Positions 1 to 6,467 of a stretch of 9,248 nt of DNA are shown one piece after another (position 1 is the stretch's first letter; every line of letters begins with the position of its first letter). The translations under genes were made by a program, and so were the position numbers. The DNA is taken from NCBI GenBank assembly GCA_008501785.1, contig QQUD01000095.1, positions 1 through 9,248 on the forward strand, given 5' to 3'. This stretch comes from Chloroflexota bacterium. Lineage in GTDB: Bacteria > Chloroflexota > Anaerolineae > Promineifilales > Promineifilaceae. The notes beneath the pieces are model-generated. The model saw nothing but the letters and a program-made list of their open reading frames with translations. It searched no databases and had not been told where the DNA came from.

Positions 1-941
1 CCACCGGCTACGAAGGACAGCTCGACCAAATCTTTGCGCGTGGTTCCATGATTACAGGGGCTGCCATGCTGGTAGGAACTGTTGTTGGGGGCATTCTCGG
101 TGATTGGGATTTATCCGTTCCGTTTATTGGTCGTGCTGTGTTATTGGCTATTGTTTTTGGGGTTGCTTATGTACTTATGCATGATATTGGATACACAAAG
201 CACGCCCTCACCTGGCAATCGCTGCCTTCAGAAATGAAAAAGATAACACAAGCTAGCTTGACTTATGGCTGGCAAAAACGTCCGATTCGCCTGTTGATTA
301 TCGTCTCATTTGTCCAATCTGGTTTTATGGCGTGGGGCTTTTATGCATGGCCTCCTTATTTTCAAGAACTTCTCGGCACCGAAGCGGTTTGGATAGCTGG
401 TGTGGTAACAGCGTTGATTGCGCTTTCCACAATTGTGGGCAATACCGTTGTTGAATGGTTTTCACATCGGCAGGGCAAGCGTACAACCCTGTTGATAGTT
501 GCGGCAGGTGTTCAAACTGCCGCAATTGTGGGAATGGGACTGGCCCAATCATTTTGGGTAGCGCTGCCACTGCTGCTGATCACCACGATGGCAATGGGTG
601 CTGCGGGACCTGTGCAGCAAGCTTTTATGCATCAGCTCATTCCATCTGAACAACGCGCAACTATCGTTTCCTTTAATTCAATGATTGCCAATGGTGGCAG
701 TATTCTTAGCCAAACAGGGTTGGGATCGTTGGCGCAAAGGCGCTCGATTGCGACGGGGTATATTACCGGTGGTATTGCTACTTTGCTGGCGCTGCCCGTG
801 CTTTATGGCTTGCAGCGTTTAAACCATCCTGCCGATCAGATTGAGGGGGAGATTTGCGCTAAGAAATCGTGTGCCGGACAGGGGCTGCCTGAAGGAACTG
901 CCGTTGAAACCACAATTGATGTTCATGTTGCCACTTCTTAA
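1..941 (+). CDS. Major facilitator superfamily (MFS) transporter, C-terminal part (5' end outside window)
   Basis: The reading frame is open from base 3, so the ATG at base 48 is an internal Met. The visible 312 residues contain a run of hydrophobic helices consistent with roughly TM5-TM12 of a 12-helix MFS secondary transporter: two helices, a hydrophilic central loop (about bases 195-285), then six more. A basic turn with residues HRQGKRTT (about bases 465-490) sits where the second-half copy of the MFS loop motif is expected, between TM8 and TM9. A Gly/Ala-rich helix and a PSEQRAT loop (about 640-660) precede the last helices and fit the C-terminal half of multidrug- or sugar-type MFS proteins. 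The substrate cannot be told from this fragment. The cytoplasmic tail carries a CAKKSC motif (bases 855-872). No strong intrinsic terminator follows. Family assignment is confident; substrate is unknown. Confidence 0.85.
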   Translation, partial: TGYEGQLDQIFARGSMITGAAMLVGTVVGGILGDWDLSVPFIGRAVLLAIVFGVAYVLMHDIGYTKHALTWQSLPSEMKKITQASLTYGWQKRPIRLLIIVSFVQSGFMAWGFYAWPPYFQELLGTEAVWIAGVVTALIALSTIVGNTVVEWFSHRQGKRTTLLIVAAGVQTAAIVGMGLAQSFWVALPLLLITTMAMGAAGPVQQAFMHQLIPSEQRATIVSFNSMIANGGSILSQTGLGSLAQRRSIATGYITGGIATLLALPVLYGLQRLNHPADQIEGEICAKKSCAGQGLPEGTAVETTIDVHVATS

Positions 942-967
942 ACCTCAAATAAAGAAAAAACCGAATT

Positions 968-980
968 AGAAACCGTTTCT
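968..980. promoter_or_regulatory. 13-bp perfect palindrome AGAAACCGTTTCT, possible operator
   Basis: Two 6-bp arms, AGAAAC and GTTTCT, are perfect inverted repeats around a single C. It lies 27 bp after the transporter stop and about 155 bp before the protease start. The arm length and near-CG centre resemble LacI-family operators, but no LacI-type regulator gene is in view. It could equally be the weak stem of an mRNA 3' end; only CTTAAAAT follows, not a T-run, so it is a poor intrinsic terminator. Confidence 0.25.
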
Positions 981-1021
981 CTTAAAATATTTGCTTTTCC
1001 CAAATAGACCATTCGCCCTTT

Positions 1022-1076
1022 TTAAGAAACTCTTAAGAGGATTGTAATGTTGCTTAACAGGTATTGTAAATATGAT
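1022..1076 (+). promoter_or_regulatory. Putative protease promoter with phased TTAAGA/TTAACA boxes
   Basis: TTAAGA occurs at 1022-1027 and again exactly 11 bp later at 1033-1038. TTAACA follows at 1054-1059, and TTGTAA at 1042-1047 and 1064-1069, so similar hexamers recur about once per helical turn. Direct hexamers at 11-bp spacing are typical of OmpR/PhoB-family response regulator sites. A -10-like TATGAT is at 1071-1076; there is no good -35, only TTGCTT at 1050-1055 with a short 15-bp spacer, which would fit an activated promoter. The inferred transcript would have a 5' leader of about 50 nt before the protease ATG. Both the promoter and the regulator class are inference. Confidence 0.35.
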
Positions 1077-1100
1077 AGAAGCATCAAGTTTTGTAATTGT

Positions 1101-1114
1101 GGCGGTGGGCCGCC
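1101..1114 (+). other. GC-rich hairpin in the protease 5' leader
   Basis: GGCGG and CCGCC pair perfectly across a TGGG loop, 9 nt upstream of the ribosome binding site. The 3' arm bases CCG (1113-1115) can alternatively pair with CGG (1123-1125), which overlaps the Shine-Dalgarno sequence. Two mutually exclusive foldings are therefore possible on paper. No known riboswitch consensus was recognised. Confidence 0.3.
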
Positions 1115-1123
1115 GCTGTAAAC

Positions 1124-1128
1124 GGGAG
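1124..1128 (+). promoter_or_regulatory. Ribosome binding site GGGAG for the protease
   Basis: GGGAG lies 7 nt upstream of the ATG at 1136. It supports that start over the second in-frame ATG at 1160, which would remove part of the basic N-terminus of the signal peptide. Confidence 0.6.
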
Positions 1129-1135
1129 TTAAAAC

Positions 1136-4100
1136 ATGTTAAGGCGAAAATTCGTTTTTATGAATCGCATAATAGGGTTCTATAGTCTGCTCGGAATCAT
1201 TTTGCTGGTGATGGCTATGAGCAGCTTCAATGCGACCCAAACCAACAGCGATTCTGTTTATGTAGAGCCAACGCTTTTAGCCAACACAACTGGAGAAGTT
1301 TCTGTAATTGTGTCGGCGGTTGATGTGGAAACGGCCGTTTCTGCCATCACCAACGCCGGTGGCAACGTCACCAGTGAACTGTGGCTAATTGATTCTGCTG
1401 GGGCCACAATACCCGCCGCCAATTTGCACATGTTGGCCCAAACGCCTGGCATTCGCTATGTTGTCGAAAACAAACCAGTCGGTGTCGAAAGTGTTCTAGA
1501 TTGCTCAAATGGCGCGACAGAAACTGGTGATTGCTCCAGCCAATATGGATACGAAACAAACCAACGGCGTTATCTAGGTTCTCACAAATCTGGCAGCCCA
1601 CAATTAACACCCGCTGTCAATCTGAACGATGGTGGCGTTTTTGCCATTGCTGAAAATGGCACGATTACAATTCTCAACGCAGACGGCACGCTCCGCGCTG
1701 ATTTCAAACTTCCATCAGGCTCCCCATTCAAAACCACACCCGTTGTTGACAAAGATGGCGCTATTTTTGTAGCAGGTGAAGACGAACAAGTTTTTGCAAT
1801 CGAACCACATGGCGCTGTTCGCTGGATTTTTACAAACTCGAAAAAATTTAAAGCAAGCCCAGCCATCGGGACAGATGACACGATTTATGCCCTTGATGAG
1901 AGACGAAATTTATTTGCTCTCAACGCCGCAACTGGCGAGGAATTGTGGTCCTACCGTGTTCCCAAAATGGATGAGGATGCTGAACGCACCTTGTCAGCGC
2001 CAACCGTTGCACCTGACGGCACGATTTATGTTGTGACAAAATTTGGTAAGTTAACGGCCGTTACCCCCCAAGGCACAAAACTTTGGAGCCACTCTGTTGG
2101 CGACGAAGATGAACGATTCTTGCTCTCTCCCTTGCTGGCAAAAGATGGCACTATTTATGTTGCTGAAAAAAATGGTGAATTTTTTGCTGTCACGCCAAGT
2201 GGGTCCCGCAAATTCACAAAATCACTATCTGGCGACATTGTGAGCCAGCCAATTTTAGGAGAAGACGGCACCGTTTTTATAACAACCAAAAAGCCCAGAA
2301 TTTATGGCATTGCTGCAAATGGTTCCACTCGTTTTAACATCAACCCAGGCGTTTCGGGCAACTTTGAAACCTCCCCGGCGCTCTCGCCTGACGGAACAAA
2401 GCTTTACGCGGCATTGCGCGAGAAAAAATTGTTTGCGATTGACATTACGGCTGGCACGATTTTGTGGAGTTATGAGACAGATGGTGATTTAAAAGGTAAT
2501 CCGATTGTTGATTCGTATGGGAAAGTTCATCTTGGTGAGGCAAACGGCCGTTACACCATTCTCGACGCAGATGGCAAACGGCTTTATAGCAGCCGTCGCT
2601 TCGGCAACATCTCCCAAACCATGACCCTCTCCGCCGACGAATCACGCATCTTTTTCCCCACCGACGCAAAAGATGTGGCAGGCATCAGCCTTTTACAAGA
2701 TGCCTGGGACAATTCTCCCGACGTAGCCGCCACCGAAGATGCGCTGGTCTTTGAATTTCTCAATCCAGTTAGCATCGAAGTTGGAGCCGACCAACTGCAC
2801 GACGATTATTTGCAAAGTGGCAGCCCTATTACCGGGGACGGTGTTGCCATTGCCGTTCTCGACAGCGGCATTTACTTCTCAAACGACGTCAAAGATGTAC
2901 TTGGTTCAGATGTAGAAAAGCTATTTTTAGGGCAAGCCAACTTTGTCGAAGATGGAATTTGTGGGCCGGAAGGCGGCAATCAGTTCGGCACCTACTGCTT
3001 CACCGATGAAGACGACAGTCGGGATGCATTTGGTCATGGGTCCCACATTGCAGGCACGATCTGGAACCACTTCACCGATTACGACACAGGTGTCAATCTC
3101 GGGATTGCCCCTGGTGCAGAAATCTTAAGCGTGCGCGTGTTGGATGACGAAGGCAAAGGCACTTATGAAGACGTGATTGAAGGAATTCAATACGTTATTG
3201 ACAACAAAGACACGTTAAATTTGAAAGTTATCAATCTGAGTTTGAGCGGTCGTGTTTCTACGCCTTACTTTGTAGACCCATTGGATCGCGCCGTTGAGGA
3301 AGCATGGGTGGCCGGTATTGTCGTCGTGGCTGCTGCTGGCAACAGTGGACCAGATGCAGAAAGCATCATGGTTCCTGGCAACGATCCCTACATTATCACA
3401 GTTGGCGCAGTTGATACGAAACGCACCCCTGGCTATTGGGCAGATGATGAGATTCCATTCTGGAGTGCATCTGGCCCCACGCTAGACGGGTTTATTAAAC
3501 CCGATGTCGTGGCACCGGGCGGCAATATTGTTTCGTTTATGTATAACGATCCCAATGATATTTTGCAATCTGCGAAGCTGGTGCAAGAGCATCCAGACTA
3601 TGCAGTCGATGCGAATTTATTCCGCATGAATGGGACGAGTATGGCAACGGCCGTTACCTCTGGCGTCGTCGCCCTCATTCTCGAAGCAAACCCAGGCATT
3701 ACCCCTGATCAAGTCAAATTCCGGCTGATGACCTCTGCCAAATTTGCCACGACCAACAACACCGCAGACCTGGCCTACAACCCCTTCCAACAAGGTGCTG
3801 GCCGCATTTGGGCACCCGACGCCGTGCTTGGCACATACACCGAAACTGCAAACAAAGGTATGGACATTCAGCAAGATTTGGCGCACCCCTGGACATCCGG
3901 CGACGATCCAGACCCGGCCAACAACCCAGACCTCAACTACCACTACCAAGGCCCCATCCGACGCATGTTAAGCGATGATGGTGAAGTTTACCTTTACTAT
4001 ATCGAAGACTCAGTAGAAGAAACAAAGATTGCCCTCGGCGCATCCCGCAGCGACAATTTGGTCTGGATTGGCAGAAGCACCCTCGAAACCACCGATCCAT

Positions 4101-4648
4101 TATTTGACAGTGGCAATATGAGTTGGGCCAATGGCTACACCTGGGCTGGGGGATATGGGTGGTTAGGCAGTACCGGCTATGGGTGGCTGGGCAGCACCGG
4201 TTACGGCTGGTTAGGCGGTACAGGTTATGGGTGGTTAGGCAGCACCGGTTATGGGTGGCTGGGCGGCACCGGCTATGGCTGGCTGGGCAGCACCGGTTAC
4301 GGCTGGCTGGGCAGCACTGGCTACGGCTGGCTGGGTGGCACCAGCTACAGTTGGGTCGAAGAAGAAAATGATGAATGGGTAGAAGGGATTGAAATCGAAA
4401 GTGAAGAAATACCTGTCCCTGATTGGATTGACGACAATCAACCGACGCCTTCCCCACCACCACTGCCAACAGCAACACCAACATCAATGCCCGTGCGAAA
4501 CACATCACCACTGCCAACAGCAACAGCAACATCAATGCCCGTGGCAACCACATCACCACTGCCAACAGCAACAGCAACATCAATGCCCGTGGCAACCACA
4601 TCACCAACCCATGAGATATTTGTACCGCTTATTGTTAATTCACCATAA
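1136..4648 (+). CDS. Secreted S8 (subtilisin-like) serine protease with inserted PQQ-like beta-propeller and C-terminal repeats
   Basis: Extracellular endopeptidase of 1170 residues. Domains in order: basic N-terminus and hydrophobic signal segment (about 1-33); an inhibitor I9-like propeptide (about 53-118) with the typical PGIRYVVENKPV ending; an eight-repeat PQQ-like propeller (about 150-520) of sP....DG.iY......A....G..W blades; the S8 catalytic domain (about 555-890); a post-catalytic segment; eight GYGWLG[S/G]T repeats (1006-1069); an acidic stretch; and a Pro/Thr-rich spacer with a short FVPLIV tail. The catalytic triad is intact: Asp576 (VLDSG), His634 (GHGSHIAGT) and Ser835 (NGTSMA), with oxyanion Asn736 (AAGNSG). 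Cys pairs at about 123/133 and in the 655-675-nt-upstream region before the His motif could form disulfides. It is much larger than the 350-450 residues usual for simple subtilases because of the propeller and tail. The gene stands alone with its own leader. The substrate is unknown; the propeller could bind substrate, cell wall or another protein. Family and catalysis are confident. Confidence 0.93.
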   Translation: MLRRKFVFMNRIIGFYSLLGIILLVMAMSSFNATQTNSDSVYVEPTLLANTTGEVSVIVSAVDVETAVSAITNAGGNVTSELWLIDSAGATIPAANLHMLAQTPGIRYVVENKPVGVESVLDCSNGATETGDCSSQYGYETNQRRYLGSHKSGSPQLTPAVNLNDGGVFAIAENGTITILNADGTLRADFKLPSGSPFKTTPVVDKDGAIFVAGEDEQVFAIEPHGAVRWIFTNSKKFKASPAIGTDDTIYALDERRNLFALNAATGEELWSYRVPKMDEDAERTLSAPTVAPDGTIYVVTKFGKLTAVTPQGTKLWSHSVGDEDERFLLSPLLAKDGTIYVAEKNGEFFAVTPSGSRKFTKSLSGDIVSQPILGEDGTVFITTKKPRIYGIAANGSTRFNINPGVSGNFETSPALSPDGTKLYAALREKKLFAIDITAGTILWSYETDGDLKGNPIVDSYGKVHLGEANGRYTILDADGKRLYSSRRFGNISQTMTLSADESRIFFPTDAKDVAGISLLQDAWDNSPDVAATEDALVFEFLNPVSIEVGADQLHDDYLQSGSPITGDGVAIAVLDSGIYFSNDVKDVLGSDVEKLFLGQANFVEDGICGPEGGNQFGTYCFTDEDDSRDAFGHGSHIAGTIWNHFTDYDTGVNLGIAPGAEILSVRVLDDEGKGTYEDVIEGIQYVIDNKDTLNLKVINLSLSGRVSTPYFVDPLDRAVEEAWVAGIVVVAAAGNSGPDAESIMVPGNDPYIITVGAVDTKRTPGYWADDEIPFWSASGPTLDGFIKPDVVAPGGNIVSFMYNDPNDILQSAKLVQEHPDYAVDANLFRMNGTSMATAVTSGVVALILEANPGITPDQVKFRLMTSAKFATTNNTADLAYNPFQQGAGRIWAPDAVLGTYTETANKGMDIQQDLAHPWTSGDDPDPANNPDLNYHYQGPIRRMLSDDGEVYLYYIEDSVEETKIALGASRSDNLVWIGRSTLETTDPLFDSGNMSWANGYTWAGGYGWLGSTGYGWLGSTGYGWLGGTGYGWLGSTGYGWLGGTGYGWLGSTGYGWLGSTGYGWLGGTSYSWVEEENDEWVEGIEIESEEIPVPDWIDDNQPTPSPPPLPTATPTSMPVRNTSPLPTATATSMPVATTSPLPTATATSMPVATTSPTHEIFVPLIVNSP
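1583..2695 (+). other. PQQ-like (outer membrane BamB-type) beta-propeller domain within the protease
   Basis: About eight consecutive blades of roughly 40-50 residues can be aligned by eye. Their cores begin at TPAVNLNDG, TPVVDKDG, SPAIGTDD, APTVAPDG, SPLLAKDG, QPILGEDG, SPALSPDG and NPIVDSYG. Most have a DG.iY/F strand followed by .FA... or a comparable strand and a G...W/F end. A further partial blade (SADESRIFFP) may close the ring. The PQQ-type repeat is a structural label; cofactor binding is not implied. Confidence 0.75.
4151..4342 (+). repeat. Eight tandem 24-bp repeats encoding GYGWLG[S/G]T
   Basis: Eight in-frame 24-bp units encode GYGWLGST or GYGWLGGT (residues 1006-1069). They are flanked by degenerate units (NGYTWAG before, SYSWVEE after). 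The copies differ mainly at synonymous third positions (for example TAT/TAC, GGG/GGC, TTA/CTG, ACC/ACA/ACT), while the residues change only at one Ser/Gly site. The protein sequence therefore appears to be under constraint. Trp/Gly-rich repeats after an S8 catalytic domain are known in general terms, though with other unit sequences. Confidence 0.95.
4457..4600 (+). repeat. Three tandem 48-bp repeats encoding a Pro/Thr-rich spacer
   Basis: Three 48-bp units encode a 16-residue repeat, [P/S]PLPTAT[P/A]TSMPV[RN/AT]T. The second (4505-4552) and third (4553-4600) are identical at the nucleotide level; the first differs at a few positions. The repeat forms an extended, probably disordered or glycosylated stalk between the GYGWLG repeats and the final hydrophobic tail. 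Identity of two copies points to a recent duplication or conversion, so repeat number may vary between strains. Confidence 0.95.
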
Positions 4649-4696
4649 CATATTTGTTTCCCTCCACATTTTTTATAAAGGACCTGGGCGATTGTG

Positions 4697-4858
4697 CCTA
4701 GTATTGCGCGCAAACCATATTTGCACACGAACGAATGCCGCGCAATACTAGTACTGAAACCAACATCTTTTGTCGGGTAAAATGTTTGCGAATGGTTTCA
4801 GTTTAAGTGTTCCGGCGCAATGTGCTATCCGGCAATACTTGTTGGTCGGAACACTAGG
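4697..4858. repeat. 162-bp palindromic intergenic element with three successive inverted repeats
   Basis: Three perfect inverted repeats lie head to tail. CTAGTATTGCGCG at 4698-4710 pairs with 4739-4751 (13 bp, 28-nt loop). ACTGAAACCA at 4753-4762 pairs with 4793-4802 (10 bp, 30-nt loop, with a further inner stem). AGTGTTCCG at 4806-4814 pairs with 4847-4855 (9 bp, 32-nt loop). The ends of the whole block, CCTAGT (4697-4702) and ACTAGG (4853-4858), are also inverted repeats, and the match extends imperfectly to 13 of 17 bases. A motif AGTRTTSCG recurs in both orientations. This could be a small non-autonomous (MITE-like) element, a structured RNA, or a multi-site operator. The sequence facts are certain; the nature is not. 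Confidence 0.6.
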
Positions 4859-4880
4859 TCTTTTTATGGGTCAAAGGTGT

Positions 4881-4900
4881 TATAAGAGAATAATCTTATA
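4881..4900. promoter_or_regulatory. Inverted repeat TATAAGA-N6-TCTTATA upstream of the kinase operon
   Basis: A perfect 7-bp inverted repeat with a 6-bp spacer lies about 95 bp before the kinase start. Its centre-to-centre distance and AT-rich arms fit a dimeric regulator site near a promoter, but as an AU-rich stem-loop it could also be a transcript feature. No regulator gene is in view. Confidence 0.35.
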
Positions 4901-4995
4901 GAGATCAGTCTTGGTGCAAGTTATAGTAGGTACTATGTATTGGAAATAGCGTTTAAGTATTAATTAAATATATTTATTGGTGTTAATCAATTAGA

Positions 4996-6447
4996 ATGCA
5001 CATTTTAAAACCTCAGCTAAAAGCTGCTTATTTACCTATTATTAGCCTCCTGGGATTTGCAATCCTTTATCACAGCGCTATTCAAATTCCGTCATTCCCA
5101 AACAAACTGGACTTACTGTTTATTTTGCTACTTGCAGCAATTTCTCAACTGGTTGCCTCAACGTCAAACCTTGAACATGTGCAGGCTTATGAAGTAGGGA
5201 GTGCCATTGGGATGGCCACAATTCCCATTTATGGTCCATTTGGGGCTGCATTAGCGGGCGCTGCCTCTGGCTTTGGAATCTGGCTTGCAAAAATTAATAA
5301 GTATCGTATCTGGAAAGACAGCATCCAGGTTGTTTGTTTCAACATAGGCATGTTCAGCGTATCCATGCTCATCGCTGGATGGGTTTTTGTTGCGATACAA
5401 AATCAATTTGAATTGGTATCATTTCCAGATCTTATTATCCCTTGGGTGGTTGCAGCAATTGTCAATGATCAATTGAATTTATTTATTCTAGCTGGCGTGT
5501 TACGCTTTGAACAAGGTGTTGACATAAATTTAAAAGATTATTGGCAAGAAAACTTGTGGGCCGCTGTGATTAATATTGCCATTGCCAGCTTGGGTGGCGG
5601 CTTATTATCCTCTGCAATGCGCCTTTTTGGCTGGAAAGGTATCGCCATCTTTTTTATGCCAATCATTTTATCTTCCTTTTCATTTCGACTTTATGTACGT
5701 CAAATGCAATCCCATCTCGACAATCTCGAGTCGATCATTGCCGAAAGAACCCATACACTTCAAGATTTGATGAAAGAGAAGGACGCTTTTTTAGCTGTAC
5801 TAACGCATGATATGAAGTCCCCTTTGACTAGTATTGGCATTTATGTGGATATGATTCGCAAATTCCCAAATCTACCGATACAAAAACCACATTCAATCGA
5901 AACTATTGCCAGCAGCCAACAATCATTGCTCAATATTGTCAACAATATTCTTGACCTGGAAAAGCTGCAAATTGAAGGTGGCATTCCACTAGATAAGACA
6001 GTATTTGACCTGATTCCAACGATTGAATCAACGGTTGAGTCACTTCGACTGCAAGCGACAAGAAAAAATATTCATCTGCAATTTGAACCTGAGACCCTTT
6101 CTGTAAACCTGACTGGTGATCAACACCAAATCGAACGGGTTATGCACAATTTATTGTCTAATGCAGTGAAATACACACCCAAGGAAGGCAATATCTGCGT
6201 GAGTCTGCAAGTTCAAATGGAGAAAATTTGCTTACAAGTCACAGACACTGGTTATGGCATCCCAGCAGAAGAACTGCCATTTATTTTTGATCGATATCGA
6301 CGCGTCCCAGGGCATGAAAGATTGGCGGTTGGGACCGGTTTAGGATTAGCAATCACAAAAGGGATCGTTGAAGCACATGGTGGCGAAATTAGCGTTGAAA
6401 GTGAAAATGAAGTTGGCAGCACTTTTACGGTCATGCTGCCACTTTAA
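4996..6447 (+). CDS. Membrane-bound sensor histidine kinase
   Basis: A 483-residue kinase that senses an unknown signal through its membrane region, autophosphorylates on His, and passes the phosphate to a receiver domain. Residues 1-231 form about seven hydrophobic helices (near 11-29, 38-55, 67-97, 111-134, 144-168, 188-206, 212-231) with no large external loop, so sensing is probably within or near the membrane. A coiled-coil stretch (about 232-262) leads to the HisKA domain with His271 (FLAVLTHDMKSPL). The HATPase domain is complete: N-box Asn389 (NLLSNAVKY), G1 Asp417 (DTGYGIP) and G2 Gly446 (GTGLGLA). The pattern of the membrane part recalls N-terminal domains of some HD-GYP proteins and kinases. 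The ATG at 4996 has only a weak upstream GGTG, so the start is moderately sure. The hybrid kinase begins 20 bp after its stop, implying an operon. Confidence 0.9.
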   Translation: MHILKPQLKAAYLPIISLLGFAILYHSAIQIPSFPNKLDLLFILLLAAISQLVASTSNLEHVQAYEVGSAIGMATIPIYGPFGAALAGAASGFGIWLAKINKYRIWKDSIQVVCFNIGMFSVSMLIAGWVFVAIQNQFELVSFPDLIIPWVVAAIVNDQLNLFILAGVLRFEQGVDINLKDYWQENLWAAVINIAIASLGGGLLSSAMRLFGWKGIAIFFMPIILSSFSFRLYVRQMQSHLDNLESIIAERTHTLQDLMKEKDAFLAVLTHDMKSPLTSIGIYVDMIRKFPNLPIQKPHSIETIASSQQSLLNIVNNILDLEKLQIEGGIPLDKTVFDLIPTIESTVESLRLQATRKNIHLQFEPETLSVNLTGDQHQIERVMHNLLSNAVKYTPKEGNICVSLQVQMEKICLQVTDTGYGIPAEELPFIFDRYRRVPGHERLAVGTGLGLAITKGIVEAHGGEISVESENEVGSTFTVMLPL

Positions 6448-6455
6448 CTGATTTT

Positions 6456-6460
6456 AAGGA
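6456..6460 (+). promoter_or_regulatory. Ribosome binding site AAGGA for the hybrid kinase
   Basis: AAGGA lies 7 nt before the ATG at 6468, inside the 20-bp gap after the upstream kinase. It fixes the start and supports translation from a shared transcript. Confidence 0.7.
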
Positions 6461-6467
6461 TCGTACA

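Larger units (their letters stand above)
4649..4995. other. Non-coding gap of 347 bp between protease and kinase operon
   Basis: No convincing gene is found here on either strand; the short open frames that cross it are extensions of shadow frames from the repetitive protease tail. The left part (4697-4858) is filled by the palindromic element listed separately. A T-run (TCTTTTT, 4859-4865) follows that element and may contribute to transcription termination. The right part (about 4866-4995) is AT-rich, contains the TATAAGA inverted repeat, and probably holds the kinase promoter, although no single -35/-10 pair stands out. Confidence 0.6.

Noticed and set aside
1090..1135. Possible riboswitch (cyclic-di-GMP or similar) in the protease leader
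   Set aside because: GGTGGGCCGCCG and TAAACGGG looked suggestive, but the conserved cores of the c-di-GMP-I and -II classes are not present and the leader is too short.
4151..4600. CRISPR array
   Set aside because: The repeats are contiguous without unique spacers, in frame, and encode a regular protein pattern.
3933..4607. 224-residue - strand open frame opposite the protease tail
   Set aside because: It is the complement of the GYGWLG and Pro/Thr repeat arrays. Its own repetitive sequence is a by-product of those repeats, and the + strand frame is clearly the coding one.
4389..4751. 120-residue + strand open frame rich in His and Gln across the protease end
   Set aside because: It is a shifted-frame reading of the 48-bp repeats, overlapping the real protease C-terminus.
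4697..4865. Rho-independent terminator for the protease formed by the third inverted repeat and TCTTTTT
   Set aside because: The 9-bp stem has a 32-nt loop and the T-run is separated from it by several bases. A role in termination is possible, but it does not meet the usual pattern.
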